Shown here: positions 43,230-52,647 of the stretch, one piece after another
How positions within the stretch are numbered: the first letter of the stretch is position 1
How the letters are laid out: every line of letters begins with the position of its first letter
Assembly (NCBI GenBank): GCA_002414865.1
Contig: DIAQ01000095.1
Span: 1 to 64,000, forward strand
Source: a candidate division Hyd24-12 bacterium UBA5074
Lineage (GTDB): Bacteria > Fermentibacterota > Fermentibacteria > Fermentibacterales > Fermentibacteraceae
Reading direction: 5' to 3'
DNA length: 64,000 nucleotides
Notes under the pieces: generated by a model
Database searches by the model: none
Told to the model about the DNA's origin: nothing
Seen by the model: only the letters and a program-made list of their open reading frames with translations
Position numbers and translations under genes: made by a program

Positions 43230-44459
43230 TTGGACGCGCTCAGGACGCTCACGGACAGAGGGCTGGTCTACCAGGTCACCGACGAGGAGAATCTGTCGGA
43301 GATCCTGTCAGCCGGCAGGGTGACTTTCTATGTCGGATTCGACGCCACGGCCTCCAGCCTCCACCTCGGTCACCTGGTCCCTCTCATGGCGGCGAGCTGG
43401 CTGCAGAAGGCGGGGCACCGTCCCCTGATCGTCGTAGGCGGGGCCACAGCACTCGTAGGCGACCCCTCCGGGAGGAGTTCGGAGAGGACGCTCGAGGCGC
43501 GCGAGACAGTCGAGGACTGGGCGGGGAGCATCGCGGCGCAGCTTCGGCGCTTCCTCGACTTCGGCCCCGATGCGGCGCAGCTCCTCGACAACTCCGCCTG
43601 GCTCCTGGGGCTCGACTACATCGGCTTCCTCCGCGACATCGGCAGACATTTCAGCGTCAACCGCATGCTCACCGCCGACTCGGTGAAGAGCAGGCTCGAG
43701 AAGGGGCTCTCCTTCCTCGAGTTCAACTACATGCTACTGCAGTCCTATGATTTCCTCTGGCTGAACCGGAGCTGCGGCTGCACACTCCAGATCGGCGGCG
43801 CCGACCAGTGGGGCAACATAGTCGCGGGCATCGACCTCATCAGGCGCGTGGAGGGCGGCGAGGCCTTCGGGCTCACCTGCCCCCTCGTAACGGCATCCAC
43901 GGGTCAGAAGATGAGCAAGTCGATGCCGGGCGGAGCGATCTGGCTGGATCCCTGCATGACCTCGCCATATGACTACTACCAGTTCTGGATAAACGTGGAC
44001 GACCGCGACGCGATCTACTTCATGAAGCTCTACACATTCATGGAGATCGCGGAGATCGAGCGCTACTCGGCCTTGCGCGGCGAGGACACCAGGGAGGTCA
44101 AGCAGCGGCTGGCGTGGGAGGCCACGGCGATCGTCCACGGAGCGCCCGAGGCCGACAAGGCGAGAGACGCCTCCTCGGCCCTCTTCGGGGGAACCGGGGA
44201 CGGGGCTTCCGTGCCATCCCTGGAGATGCCTGCCTCGAAGCTCGCCGAAGGCATCTCCTACACCGACCTGTTCGTCGAGACCGGCCTCTGTTCGAGCAGG
44301 AGCGAGGTCCGGCGGCTCTGCAGCCAGAACGGCCTGCATGCAGGCAGCCGCAGCATCTCGAACCCCGACGGATGCCTCGCGCCGGAGGATCTGACCTCGG
44401 GCTCGATACTCCTCAGAGCCGGCAAGAAACGCTACTTCAGGGTCGTCTTCTCGGAGTAG
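43230..44459 (+). CDS. tyrS: Tyrosyl-tRNA synthetase
   Basis: Charges tRNA-Tyr. The 409-residue class I synthetase has YVGFDATASSLHLGHLVPL with the HIGH-like HLGH, VVGGATALVGDPSGRSSER, FLEFNYMLLQSYDFLWLN, QIGGADQWGNIVAGIDLIRR, the KMSKS signature and a C-terminal S4 domain (SRSEVRRLCSQNGLHAG). An ATG at 43215 overlaps the ribosome site itself (ATGGGAGG). The TTG at 43230, 7 bases after GGGAGG, is the better start. The 3' end overlaps the converging membrane-protein gene by 23 bases. Confidence 0.95.
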   Translation: MDALRTLTDRGLVYQVTDEENLSEILSAGRVTFYVGFDATASSLHLGHLVPLMAASWLQKAGHRPLIVVGGATALVGDPSGRSSERTLEARETVEDWAGSIAAQLRRFLDFGPDAAQLLDNSAWLLGLDYIGFLRDIGRHFSVNRMLTADSVKSRLEKGLSFLEFNYMLLQSYDFLWLNRSCGCTLQIGGADQWGNIVAGIDLIRRVEGGEAFGLTCPLVTASTGQKMSKSMPGGAIWLDPCMTSPYDYYQFWINVDDRDAIYFMKLYTFMEIAEIERYSALRGEDTREVKQRLAWEATAIVHGAPEADKARDASSALFGGTGDGASVPSLEMPASKLAEGISYTDLFVETGLCSSRSEVRRLCSQNGLHAGSRSISNPDGCLAPEDLTSGSILLRAGKKRYFRVVFSE

Positions 44460-45462
44460 CCGGGCCGGGGCCGGACGTCCCTATGAGTATCGCGTCGTAG
44501 GCGGCGTCGGCCTGGTGCACCTGCCTGCCCTGCAGGTCGCGCACATCGTCCTCGACCACCAGGCTCCTCCCGTATCTGGGCACGGTGCCCTCCAGGAACA
44601 GAGCGTAGTCGGAAGGGAAGACCCCGAGCCCGTCGAGTCTCGACCCTGTCTCGTTCACGACGGCTGTGGCCGCCTTTTCGAACATGCCGAGATCCTTGAG
44701 GTAGGTCCGGACCTCCTCCATGCCTTCGCCCGAGCTGTCCCTGGCTATGACGATCCGTTCGAGATCGACGGCTCCGCCCCCGCCGCCCACCCGGTACAGG
44801 CCCTCCTCCGGAGAGCCCCCGACCGGCACCGCCGAGCCTGAGCGCGCCACCGGCAGCCGATCGGACCCGCCCGCCACGAGCAGGCACATCTCCCCTTCGT
44901 CCCCCCCTCCGCCACCGGAGTCGAAGAACGCGAAGCATGCCATCGCAGCGAGGGCAAGGACTCCGGCGACAGGCAGGAGCCGCGCGGAGACCCGTCTCCG
45001 GGGGCGGCCGGGGGCCGGCACGGCATGGGATGCAGGCTGGATGACCAGCACGGGCGACCTGCCGTCGTCCTCCAGCATACCCAGCGCTTCGCCGGGTTCG
45101 GAGGGAGGCTGGTCCGAGGCCGGCTGACGAGGCATCCCGCCCGCCCATGCCATGATCATGGCACCCTCGGCGAGAGGTGTGCGCGAGGAGGATGCCGATT
45201 CCCTGGCAGGCTCCTCCCATGCCGAGGCCCCCTCGGGGCCCAAAGCCGAGGCTCCCGCGGAACCGGCTCGGAAATACCACATCATGCCGTCGCGGATCAC
45301 CCCGAAGACCAGCCCCTCAAGCCTCTCCCTCGGAGGGAGCGCCCCGGCCAGGGACTGCAGGGCGGAGCAGAGATCCTCACCCGGAGGCAGAGTCCTCAGG
45401 CCGTCAAGCAGGCCGGCGCAGTAAGAGTAGGGATTCGAGCCTCCCCCTCCCAGCGCCGCCAC
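44437..45462 (-). CDS. Membrane protein of unknown function, possible degenerate PP2C-like N-domain
   Basis: A 341-residue protein I do not recognise. One membrane segment (LLPVAGVLALAAMACFAFF, about 160-178) separates a cytoplasmic N-part from an extracytoplasmic C-part. The N-part (PYSYCAGLLDGLRTLPPGED, LEGLVFGVIRDGMMWYFRAG) faintly resembles PP2C phosphatases but lacks their metal Asp residues. The C-part (LERIVIARDSSGEGMEEVRT, LGMFEKAATAVVNETGSRLD and FPSDYALFLEGTVPRYGRSL) looks LysM- or LytR_C-like only loosely. The GTG at 45462 has no ribosome site, and sensible sequence continues upstream in frame (GCAAWASHPSGALF), so the true start is probably nearer 45570. Confidence 0.55.
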   Translation of the reverse strand: MAALGGGGSNPYSYCAGLLDGLRTLPPGEDLCSALQSLAGALPPRERLEGLVFGVIRDGMMWYFRAGSAGASALGPEGASAWEEPARESASSSRTPLAEGAMIMAWAGGMPRQPASDQPPSEPGEALGMLEDDGRSPVLVIQPASHAVPAPGRPRRRVSARLLPVAGVLALAAMACFAFFDSGGGGGDEGEMCLLVAGGSDRLPVARSGSAVPVGGSPEEGLYRVGGGGGAVDLERIVIARDSSGEGMEEVRTYLKDLGMFEKAATAVVNETGSRLDGLGVFPSDYALFLEGTVPRYGRSLVVEDDVRDLQGRQVHQADAAYDAILIGTSGPGPATPRRRP

Positions 45463-45566
45463 GAAAAGGGCGCCGGAAGGATGGGAGGCCCAGGCCGCGC
45501 AGCCTGATCCCGTCCTCGTCGAGCCACGGGTCTGCCGGGAGGCGTCTGCCGGGAGCCCTCGAGTCT

Positions 45567-46121
45567 CTACCTCGAGCTCCCGGAACCGCTCGAGGACCCG
45601 CCCGTGGAGCCTCCCCTGGAGCTGCCGCCGGTGGAGCCACCCCTCGATGAGCCGCCGCTGGATCCGCTGCGCGAGGAGCCTGAGGAAAGGCCGCTGACCG
45701 TCGACTGCAGCGATGCCACCTGGTCCTCGAGGCCGTCGATCCTGTCCCTGAGGCTGTCCAGCGTGGGTCCCACCTCGGAGATGCCTGCGGACATGATTGC
45801 GAGCGACTCCTGTGCCGCGGAAACCATCCCGCCCATCTCCACGAGCCCTGCGGAGAGCGAGTCGATGGAGGCCAGGGTCTCCTCGAGACGGGCCGAGGCG
45901 TCGGGGGAGACATCGAGACCCTGGGCTGCGAGGGTTTCCTCGATGGTGCCGAGGCGCCTCTCGAGATCGGGCAGATTCACCTCCGGGGAGCTCTGGGCGA
46001 GCTCCTCGATGTCGTCCATCCTGCTTGAGACGTCGTCTATCTTTGTATTGAGCTGGTCAATTCCCGGAACGCTGCATCCGAGTGCCAGGACCAGAGGCAG
46101 CAGAATGACGAGAATGCGCAT
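45567..46121 (-). CDS. Coiled-coil lipoprotein with Gly/Ser repeat tail
   Basis: A 184-residue envelope lipoprotein: signal peptide ending VLALGC (Cys16), then about 125 residues of heptad-like sequence (IDQLNTKIDDVSSRMDDIEE, LEETLASIDSLSAGLVEMGG, LDSLRDRIDGLEDQVASLQS) and a Gly/Ser/Arg/Thr tail from residue 145. The form recalls Lpp/YgdR-type or OmpH-like spacers between membrane and peptidoglycan, but there is no C-terminal lysine. GGAGGG precedes the ATG. Function unknown. Confidence 0.75.
   Translation of the reverse strand: MRILVILLPLVLALGCSVPGIDQLNTKIDDVSSRMDDIEELAQSSPEVNLPDLERRLGTIEETLAAQGLDVSPDASARLEETLASIDSLSAGLVEMGGMVSAAQESLAIMSAGISEVGPTLDSLRDRIDGLEDQVASLQSTVSGLSSGSSRSGSSGGSSRGGSTGGSSRGGSTGGSSSGSGSSR
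45570..45689 (-). repeat. Gly/Ser-rich repeat tract in lipoprotein tail
   Basis: The DNA encodes a tail built from a repeated unit (GGSSRGGST occurs twice in a row, with partial copies around it). The unit is flanked by runs of Ser and Gly. Such tracts change length easily by slippage. Confidence 0.6.
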
Positions 46122-46150
46122 GCAGGACCCTCCGTTTCGTCGACCGGCGT

Positions 46151-46702
46151 TCAGGGCCGGTCTTCAGAGAAGACTTCGGCGGTATAGGTGAACAACTCGA
46201 CTCCCTCGGATTTCCAGGCTGCGGGAGGGAGGCCCGCCTTCAGACAGACATGGCCGAGCAGCTGGTCCCTGTCCCAGCCTTCCTCGCGCGCGACCTGCGG
46301 CAGCAGCGTGCCGGATCTGGCGCCCCTGCGGATGTAGACTCCGTGATCACCTGGAACCACATCGGACGGCCTCGCAGGCTTCATCGGGCTCAGGACCGAG
46401 ATCTCGACGAACAGACTCCCGATCTCCGACGGGCGGACGGGCGGGAATCTCGGATCCTCGACCGCGGCAGCGGCGGCCATCCTGACAACCGTCTGGCCCA
46501 GAGTGCCCATCGGGGTGAAGCAGCCGATGCATCCCCTCAGCTCGGAACCCTGTTTCGTCCGGAGAGTCACGAAAGCCCCGAGATGTGCACCAAGCGCCCC
46601 CTCGGACGGAGCGGCCGGCAGGGCGGAGCCCCGCGAAGCAGCCTCCACCGAGCTCCGGGCAGCCGCCAGGAGCGTGATCCGCTCGGAAGGGCAGAGGCTC
46701 AC
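46151..46702 (-). CDS. AMMECR1 family protein (AmmeMemoRadiSam system protein A)
   Basis: A 183-residue cytoplasmic protein of unknown reaction. It has the AMMECR1 core GAFVTLRTKQGSELRGCIGC (the conserved LRGCIG motif), VVRMAAAAAVEDPRFPPV, FVEISVLSPMKPARPSDV and SGTLLPQVAREEGWDRDQLL followed by HVCLKAGLP. The start is a GTG at 46702 overlapping the MEMO stop (GTGA). AMMECR1, MEMO and a radical SAM protein form a conserved trio in bacteria and archaea; the radical SAM member is not adjacent here. Confidence 0.9.
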   Translation of the reverse strand: MSLCPSERITLLAAARSSVEAASRGSALPAAPSEGALGAHLGAFVTLRTKQGSELRGCIGCFTPMGTLGQTVVRMAAAAAVEDPRFPPVRPSEIGSLFVEISVLSPMKPARPSDVVPGDHGVYIRRGARSGTLLPQVAREEGWDRDQLLGHVCLKAGLPPAAWKSEGVELFTYTAEVFSEDRP

Positions 46703-47517
46703 GAAGCCAGCCTCCGGGTGCAGCCCGCCATGTACCCTACCACCGCGGATTCGTCCCCCGAGGCTGCGGCCGACGTGTCGTATGCCGTTATGCCGGCCTC
46801 GAAGGGCCCGCTCTCGGCGGCCCAGGCCAGGAGGGTCATCACGGGTCCGGCTCCGCAGGCTTCGGCCCGCCCCCGGGTGAGCAGGCCCTCGATCGCGGAG
46901 GGATCGCCGGTGGCGAAGGCCTCGCCGAACCTTCCGTCGAGCTGCTTCGCCGTTTCGATCGGATGGTAGTGCGAGAGATCGCTGGATGCGACGAACAGCA
47001 TCCTTCCCTGTCCCTCGCAGGCGGTGACGAGCGACGAGGCGAGGGATCGGGAGAACGATGCGGAGACCGATCCCTGGAGGATGGGCACGATCATGGCGAA
47101 GGGCCATCTGACCTGGACGAAGGGGATCTGGACCTCCTCGGCATGCTCCATGGAATGGGCTCTGGGTTCGTATCCGAAGCCGAGCTCGGCGAGGCGGGCG
47201 ACGATCGTCCTGTTGACCCTCGCCGCGCCCAGAGGAGTTCTGTATGCCTCTCCCCCGTACACGGAAGCTCCAGCCACGGGAAACCGGTGGCATGGCGCGA
47301 CCACCAGGACCGTCTGTATGTCCGCGGGGGCGCTTGCGAATGCAGCGCCGGCGATCCTCCCCGAGTAGACATATCCAGCATGCGGACTGACGATGCCTGT
47401 AACCCCCTCGTCGGAGACCGGGCCGGCAGCCGAGAGGTAGGACTCCACCTCCCTGCGGAGGCGTCCGGGATCGGCGGTGTAGAACATCCCCGCCACAGCG
47501 GGCCTCCGCTCAGCCAC
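46699..47517 (-). CDS. MEMO family protein (AmmeMemoRadiSam system protein B)
   Basis: A 272-residue protein of the MEMO/dioxygenase-like fold. Conserved segments are RRPAVAGMFYTADPGRLRRE, GIVSPHAGYVYSGRIAGAAF (metal His), APCHRFPVAGASVYGGEAYR, HSMEHAEEVQIPFVQ, FVASSDLSHYHP and GAGPVMTLLAWA. Its likely metal ligands (PHAGY, HxxEH-like and SDLSHY) are all present. Joined to the AMMECR1 gene downstream and overlapping dapB by 8 bases upstream. The GTG start is assumed from the family N-terminus. Confidence 0.92.
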   Translation of the reverse strand: MAERRPAVAGMFYTADPGRLRREVESYLSAAGPVSDEGVTGIVSPHAGYVYSGRIAGAAFASAPADIQTVLVVAPCHRFPVAGASVYGGEAYRTPLGAARVNRTIVARLAELGFGYEPRAHSMEHAEEVQIPFVQVRWPFAMIVPILQGSVSASFSRSLASSLVTACEGQGRMLFVASSDLSHYHPIETAKQLDGRFGEAFATGDPSAIEGLLTRGRAEACGAGPVMTLLAWAAESGPFEAGITAYDTSAAASGDESAVVGYMAGCTRRLAS

Positions 47518-48247
47518 CCCGGCCCTCCATCATGTCCTCCATGCCGTACAGACCTGGCGGTCTCTCCATGACGAACGCCGCCGCCTCCAGGGCTCCGAGT
47601 ACGAACAGGCGCCGTCCGGATGCCCTGTGGCCGAGGAGCATCCTCTCCCCTTCGAGAAGGATGTGGACCTCGTGGTCGCCCGCCACGTCTCCTCCCCTCA
47701 CGGAGTGGACGCCCACCTCGTCACGCTCGCGAGGGCCCCGCCGTCCGCTTCGCCCCATGACGGGGACCGCCTGACGTCCGGTCCCACCCGACCAGCTCTC
47801 GAGGAGCTTCTGGGCGGTTCCGCTGGGACTGTCGACCTTGCCACGATGGTGGACCTCGACGATCTCGAGGTCCGCCCTGTCCCCGAGGAGCCTCGCTGCC
47901 TCGAATACCAGCCTCCCGAGCACATGGATCCCGAGGCTCATGTTCGGGGAGTGGAAGACAGGGCGGTCGACCGCCCATGCTGCGAGCAGGGCTCTCTCGG
48001 CCGGTCCCAGCCCCGTCGTCCCGCTCACGAGAGCGGCCCCTGATCCCACCAGGAGCGCCCCGAGCGACTCGAATGCCGAAGGCGTCGAGAAATCGAAAAC
48101 CACCTCGACTGCGGAGGGCAATGTGCCGGCGGGCTCGGCCAGGGATATGTCGTAGCATGCCGTGATGTCGAAGCCTCGCTCGGGGGCTTCCTGCCTGAGA
48201 AGCCGGCCCATGCGCCCCTCGGAACCGAAGACGGCCGCCTTCGTCAA
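47510..48247 (-). CDS. dapB: 4-hydroxy-tetrahydrodipicolinate reductase
   Basis: Reduces hydroxy-tetrahydrodipicolinate in diaminopimelate/lysine synthesis. The 245-residue protein has the nucleotide loop FGSEGRMGRLL, VFDFSTPSAF, VSGTTGL, SPNMSLGIHVL and the substrate/catalytic segment EVHHRGKVDSPSGTA (family His-His and Lys). The start is a TTG at 48247 overlapping the dapA stop (TTGA). It is slightly shorter than the usual 265-270 residues. dapA and dapB are adjacent. Confidence 0.93.
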   Translation of the reverse strand: MTKAAVFGSEGRMGRLLRQEAPERGFDITACYDISLAEPAGTLPSAVEVVFDFSTPSAFESLGALLVGSGAALVSGTTGLGPAERALLAAWAVDRPVFHSPNMSLGIHVLGRLVFEAARLLGDRADLEIVEVHHRGKVDSPSGTAQKLLESWSGGTGRQAVPVMGRSGRRGPRERDEVGVHSVRGGDVAGDHEVHILLEGERMLLGHRASGRRLFVLGALEAAAFVMERPPGLYGMEDMMEGRGG

Positions 48248-49122
48248 GCGATCCCCGCCTGTTCCATCGCGAGCCTCAGGGCTCCCGTCAGATCCTGCCT
48301 CATCGGCGTGAGGGGCAGTCGGAGCTCGTTCCTGATGCGGCTCGTAATCGCCAGCGCCTGCTTGACCGGTATGGGGTTGCTCTCGAGGAAAAGGGCGTTC
48401 ATCAGGGGGAACAGCCTCTCGTGGATGGCCCTGGCCCTGACGAAGTCCCCTTCGAGGGCGAGTCCGGCCATCCTCGCGGTGTCGGCCGGCGCCAGGTTGG
48501 ACAGCACGGAGACGACCCCCTCTGCGCCCAGGGCCATGGCCGCCAGGGCCAGATGGTCGTCTCCGCTCAGGATCGACATGCCGCAGAGGGATCGGATCGC
48601 CGTCACCCGTTCGACGGCTCCGGCGGCATCCTTCACGGCGACGATGCGGGGATGCTCGGCGAGGAGCGCCAGCGTCCCGGGCGTCATGTTGGTGCCTGTC
48701 CGGCCCGGGACGTTGTAGACCATCACCGGGCATTCGACGGCGTCGGCCACCGCTCTGTAGTGCTCCACCTGACCCTCTGCCGTGGGCTTGTTGTAGTAGG
48801 GTGTTATGACGAGGATGCCGTCCACCCCCAGCGAGGAGGCGGCGCGAGAGAGCTCCACGGTGGCAGCGGTGTCGTTCTTCCCCGTCCCCGCGATCACCGG
48901 GACGCGCCCCGCGGCGACGCGCAGCACCGTGCGGACCACCTCCAGATGCTCGTCCCGCCCCAGGGTGGCGGCCTCGCCGGTGCATCCACAGGCGACGAGG
49001 CCGTCTATGCCCTCAGCGACCTGCCAGTCGACGAGCCGTTCCAGGGAGGGCAGGTCGAGCCTGCCGTCCGCGAAGGGGGTGACGAGTGCGGTCCAGGCTC
49101 CCCGCGGCCGGGAAAGGGTCAT
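48244..49122 (-). CDS. dapA: 4-hydroxy-tetrahydrodipicolinate synthase
   Basis: Condenses pyruvate and aspartate semialdehyde. The 292-residue TIM-barrel aldolase has [70 protein letters not shown] (catalytic Tyr) and [14 protein letters not shown] (Schiff-base Lys). It uses the product of asd. The ATG overlaps the slipin stop (ATGA). Confidence 0.95.
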   Translation of the reverse strand: MTLSRPRGAWTALVTPFADGRLDLPSLERLVDWQVAEGIDGLVACGCTGEAATLGRDEHLEVVRTVLRVAAGRVPVIAGTGKNDTAATVELSRAASSLGVDGILVITPYYNKPTAEGQVEHYRAVADAVECPVMVYNVPGRTGTNMTPGTLALLAEHPRIVAVKDAAGAVERVTAIRSLCGMSILSGDDHLALAAMALGAEGVVSVLSNLAPADTARMAGLALEGDFVRARAIHERLFPLMNALFLESNPIPVKQALAITSRIRNELRLPLTPMRQDLTGALRLAMEQAGIA

Positions 49123-49868
49123 TTCTTGGCCGATTCGAAGAACGGCTTCAGGAATTCTATCGGCACCGGGAAGATCGTGGTCGAGTTGTTCTCCACAGCT
49201 ATCTCCGACAGCGTGTGGAGGTAGCGGAGCTGGAGGGCTATCGGATGCTGAGCAATGATGTCGGCGGCGTCTGCAAGCTTCTGGGAGGCCTGGAACTCGG
49301 CCTCGGCGTGGATGATCTTGGCCCTGCGGTCACGCTCGGCCTCGGCCTGGCGGGCCATGACGCGGCGCATCTCCTCGGGCAGGTCGACATGCTTGACTTC
49401 GACCATGGTGACCTTGATGCCCCACGGATCGGTGAGCCTGTCGAGTATCTCCTGCAGCTTGGCGTTTATCTGCTCCCTGTTCGAGAGCAGCTCGTCGAGA
49501 GAGGTCTCGCCCAGGACGCTCCTGAGGGTGGTCTGCCCGAGCTGGCTGGTCGCGTAGAGGTAGTTCTCGACCTCGATGATGGCCTTCACCGAGTCCATCA
49601 CCCTGAAGTAGACCACGGCGTTCACCTTCACGGAGACGTTGTCCCTGGTGATGACGTCCTGGGGCGGGACATCCATGGTCACCACGCGGAGGTCGACCCG
49701 GCGCATCTGGTCGATGATCGGCCAGATGACGACGAGGCCCGGACCCTTCACGCCGATCACCTTGCCCAGCCTGAACACGACGCCCCTCTGGTACTCGCGG
49801 AGGACCCTGAGGGACGTCAGGAGAATGAACGCGAAGATGATGACGAGTATCGTAACGGGGCCCATCAT
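49119..49868 (-). CDS. Slipin-type SPFH/Band 7 membrane protein
   Basis: A 249-residue protein of the stomatin/slipin family. It has an N-terminal membrane segment ([16 protein letters not shown]) and the SPFH domain ([93 protein letters not shown]). A helical tail ([20 protein letters not shown]) and conserved [14 protein letters not shown] follow. It is probably a scaffold for membrane microdomains and protease control. It is paired with NfeD, its usual partner, by an ATGA overlap. Confidence 0.93.
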   Translation of the reverse strand: MMGPVTILVIIFAFILLTSLRVLREYQRGVVFRLGKVIGVKGPGLVVIWPIIDQMRRVDLRVVTMDVPPQDVITRDNVSVKVNAVVYFRVMDSVKAIIEVENYLYATSQLGQTTLRSVLGETSLDELLSNREQINAKLQEILDRLTDPWGIKVTMVEVKHVDLPEEMRRVMARQAEAERDRRAKIIHAEAEFQASQKLADAADIIAQHPIALQLRYLHTLSEIAVENNSTTIFPVPIEFLKPFFESAKK

Positions 49869-50230
49869 TGACCTCCCTGGTTCCTGTTGTTCTGACTGAC
49901 GCCGTCGGCCGAGGCGCAGGAATCGTCGCCGACAGGGATCACATCCAGCACGAATTCGCTGAGTCCCCTGATCTTGACGGTCATGCCGTCCTGGAGCCGG
50001 GAGCTGCTCCTGCACCACCAGAGCTCGCCCCTGACCTCGACCACCCAGCGGTTGCGGAACCCGGGGCGACGGCTGATGACTCCGGTCAGCCCTATCATGC
50101 CCTCGTTCCCCGTCTGCACGGGGAGGTGCTGCGCCTTGAAGCCCAGCCATGCCAGGAACAGGGCGAAGGCTCCGCCGGCGATGCCTGCCGGGAGCCAGAA
50201 GCCCTCCGGAAGCGTGTACATGATGATCAC
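49865..50230 (-). CDS. NfeD-like membrane protein (short form)
   Basis: A 121-residue partner of the slipin. One membrane segment ([20 protein letters not shown]) and a soluble OB-fold-like domain ([59 protein letters not shown]) match the C-terminal part of NfeD proteins. The serine protease domain of long forms is absent. Overlaps pilT and slipin by ATGA. Confidence 0.85.
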   Translation of the reverse strand: MIIMYTLPEGFWLPAGIAGGAFALFLAWLGFKAQHLPVQTGNEGMIGLTGVISRRPGFRNRWVVEVRGELWWCRSSSRLQDGMTVKIRGLSEFVLDVIPVGDDSCASADGVSQNNRNQGGQ

Positions 50231-51330
50231 ATCCTCCAGTCGGATGGTGTCTCCACCCCCTTCAGCTTGAGCTGAAGAGCGGTGGGATTGGAAGACGCCG
50301 CGAGGGCGGTCTCCTCTGTGATGCTGCCGTCCGCGAGGAGCCTCAGCAGGGCCATATCGAAGCTCTGCATGCCGTATTGCGGCCCGCTCGTCTCGATCGA
50401 GTCCCTTATCATGTAGGTCTTCTGGGGGTCGATGATGCAGGTCTGGATGAGCGCAGTGTGCACCATCACCTCGGCGGCGAGCACAAGCCCGGCGCCGCTC
50501 CTGTGAGGCAGCAGCCTCTGGCTGATCACGGCCTTGATCAGTCCCCCGAGCTGCGTGCGAACCTGCTTCTGCTGGTGGGACGGGAACATGTCGATGATCC
50601 TGTTGATGGTTTCGGGGGCGTCCGAGGTGTGGAGTGTGCTGAGGACCAGGTGTCCGGTCTCGGCCCCCGTGAGAGCCACGGCCGCGCTCATCGAGTCGCG
50701 CATCTCGCCGATCAGGATCACGTCGGGATCCTGCCGGAACACTGCGCGGAGGGCGCTGGCCCAGCTCTCGGTGTCGATGCCGACCTCCCGCTGGCTGATG
50801 CTGGAATTGCGGTCGTGGTGGAGGAACTCGATGGGATCCTCGATGCTGACGATGTGGCAGCGGCGGTTCTCGTTGATGTAGTCGATCATGGAGGCGAGCG
50901 TCGTGGACTTCCCGCTGCCGGTGGCCCCGGTCACGAGGACGAGGCCCCTCTGCTCCAGGGCGATGCGCTTCACGATCTGGGGCAGGCCGAGGCTGTCGAT
51001 TTCAGGGATCTCGAATGGGATGCGCCGCATTACGATGGCGGGATTGCCACGGGCGCGGAAGATGTTGACTCTGAACCTGGCCTTGCCGGCCAGGGAATGC
51101 GCTATGTCCAACTCCTGGCCTGCGTCGAAGGCGGCCTTCTGGGCGGGGGTCGTGAGCTCCTCGACCAGCTTGCCGACGTGCTCGGCGAGAAGAGGACCCA
51201 GACCCTCGGCGGGGATCATGGATCCGGACTGGCGCAGGAGCGGCGGGCTCCCGGCCTTGAAATGGATGTCGCTCACGTCGTCGGCCAGGAGGATCGAAAG
51301 GAGCTTGTCCACCCCCCTGACGTCAGACAT
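50227..51330 (-). CDS. pilT: PilT/PilU-type retraction ATPase
   Basis: Hexameric ATPase that retracts type IV pili. The 367-residue protein has the family N-domain ([20 protein letters not shown]), Walker [21 protein letters not shown], the Asp box [10 protein letters not shown], Walker [18 protein letters not shown], the His box [20 protein letters not shown] and the C-terminal [11 protein letters not shown] region. Pilus assembly genes are not in the window. Start 51330 is inferred from the family N-terminus and overlaps nadD by 8 bases. PilT versus PilU cannot be settled by reading. Confidence 0.9.
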   Translation of the reverse strand: MSDVRGVDKLLSILLADDVSDIHFKAGSPPLLRQSGSMIPAEGLGPLLAEHVGKLVEELTTPAQKAAFDAGQELDIAHSLAGKARFRVNIFRARGNPAIVMRRIPFEIPEIDSLGLPQIVKRIALEQRGLVLVTGATGSGKSTTLASMIDYINENRRCHIVSIEDPIEFLHHDRNSSISQREVGIDTESWASALRAVFRQDPDVILIGEMRDSMSAAVALTGAETGHLVLSTLHTSDAPETINRIIDMFPSHQQKQVRTQLGGLIKAVISQRLLPHRSGAGLVLAAEVMVHTALIQTCIIDPQKTYMIRDSIETSGPQYGMQSFDMALLRLLADGSITEETALAASSNPTALQLKLKGVETPSDWRM

Positions 51331-51886
51331 AGAGCCCCTCCCTGATCGCGTAATCGCACACGGAGCCGGGAGTAAGATAGCGCGCCCCCCTGCCCCGGGC
51401 AAACCGTCTCCGCAGCTCGCTCGACGAGATGTCCACCCCCGGGATCTCGAAGACCTCGACCCTGGCGAGCAGTTCCGGATCGACCTCCACGGAGCTCCAG
51501 CCGGGCCTGGTGGCGGCGGCGAAAGCGGCTTCGTCGAGGAGCTCCGGGTAGCGCATCCATGTCGTGAGCTCGCAAAGGCTGTCCATGCCCATGAGGAACA
51601 GGACGCCGCCGAGCTTCTCCCTGGCTGTTCGGAGGAGCCTCCATGTGTACGACGGCTCGCCGGGGGTCTCCATGTCGCGGACCTCGAACCGGGGATCCGC
51701 TTCGACGGCGAGGACGGTCATCGCCATCCTGTGCTCGAACGGGCTCATGCCTCCGTTCTTGTGCGGAGGCACCCGGGCCGGCACGAAGACGACCTTCTCC
51801 AGATCGAAGCGGCTCATGGCCTCGTCGGCCAGGATCAGGTGCCCGTAGTGCGGAGGATCGAACGTCCCTCCGAGAAGGCCTGTCAT
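51323..51886 (-). CDS. nadD: Nicotinate-nucleotide adenylyltransferase
   Basis: Adenylates nicotinate mononucleotide in NAD synthesis. The 187-residue nucleotidyltransferase has the T/HxGH-type start LLGGTFDPPHYGHLILADEA, VFVPARVPPHKNGGMSPFEH, FLMGMDSLCELTTWMRYPEL and the closing ISSSELRRRFARGRG followed by the [15 protein letters not shown] tail. The ATG overlaps the BamD-like gene by ATGA. Together with nadC it covers two NAD steps in the window. Confidence 0.94.
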   Translation of the reverse strand: MTGLLGGTFDPPHYGHLILADEAMSRFDLEKVVFVPARVPPHKNGGMSPFEHRMAMTVLAVEADPRFEVRDMETPGEPSYTWRLLRTAREKLGGVLFLMGMDSLCELTTWMRYPELLDEAAFAAATRPGWSSVEVDPELLARVEVFEIPGVDISSSELRRRFARGRGARYLTPGSVCDYAIREGLYV

Positions 51887-52647
51887 GTGGAGGAGATCTG
51901 CTCCAGGAGATCGAGGATCCTCTCGCGGTCCTCGCCGCTCAGATCGTCCTCGTCGAGGGCTCTCTGGAGGTTCGTCCTCGCGGAGTAGGTATTCCCCGTG
52001 GCGCTGTAGAGCTCACCCATGGCGTAGAGGATGCGCCCGCGGCATCCGAAGCCGGAGTAGTCCTCCAGAGCCTCCCTGTAGTAGAGGAGCGCGGCGTCGG
52101 TAAGACCTCTCCGGGCGTAGAAGCGGCCGATGAACAGGGAGCGCATGGCGAGCTGGGCGTCGCAGCTGTCTGAGAGGGCTGTCACCTGGGACATCAGATC
52201 GGAGCCCGGGAAGGACTCCTGGAACTTCGCCAGCTCCTCCCTGGCCGCGAACACCTGCGTCAGGTCCCTGCGGTAGTCTCTCTTCTGCAGCCAGAAGACC
52301 CTTGCCAGACCGAACTGGGAGTCGTCGGCGAGGCCGCTTCGCGGGTACTCGGCGAGCACCCGGCGGAAGTTGAACTCGGCTTCGGGCCACAGCCTCTGCT
52401 TCGCCTCGGCGACAGCCAGCCTGTAGAGGTAGAGGTCCGTGTCGGTGGCTCCGGGATAATCGAAGAGGATCTCGGTGTAGAGAACCTCTGCGTCGTGCCA
52501 GGTACCGGCCTGGAAACACCTGTCGGCCTGCGCTCCAAGCTCTTCGAGCGGGAGCCCGGACCGGATTCCGGCGCTGCCGCAGCCCGCAGCCAGCAACGCG
52601 AGGAGAACTGCGATTCGCTTGGTCATGCTGAACGCCGCGCCCTTCAT
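51883..52647 (-). CDS. TPR-like lipoprotein, BamD-related
   Basis: A 254-residue lipoprotein, possibly part of outer-membrane assembly. The signal peptide ends LLALLAAGC, and helical repeats follow with the BamD/YbgF pattern: GTWHDAEVLYTEILFDYPGA, EAEFNFRRVLAEYPRSGLAD, QVFAAREELAKFQESFPGSD and RGLTDAALLYYREALEDYSG. ATG 52647 forms ATGA with the next gene's stop. An ATG seven codons later would give a shorter signal peptide. BamD is a structural analogy; other TPR lipoproteins fit too. Confidence 0.72.
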   Translation of the reverse strand: MKGAAFSMTKRIAVLLALLAAGCGSAGIRSGLPLEELGAQADRCFQAGTWHDAEVLYTEILFDYPGATDTDLYLYRLAVAEAKQRLWPEAEFNFRRVLAEYPRSGLADDSQFGLARVFWLQKRDYRRDLTQVFAAREELAKFQESFPGSDLMSQVTALSDSCDAQLAMRSLFIGRFYARRGLTDAALLYYREALEDYSGFGCRGRILYAMGELYSATGNTYSARTNLQRALDEDDLSGEDRERILDLLEQISST

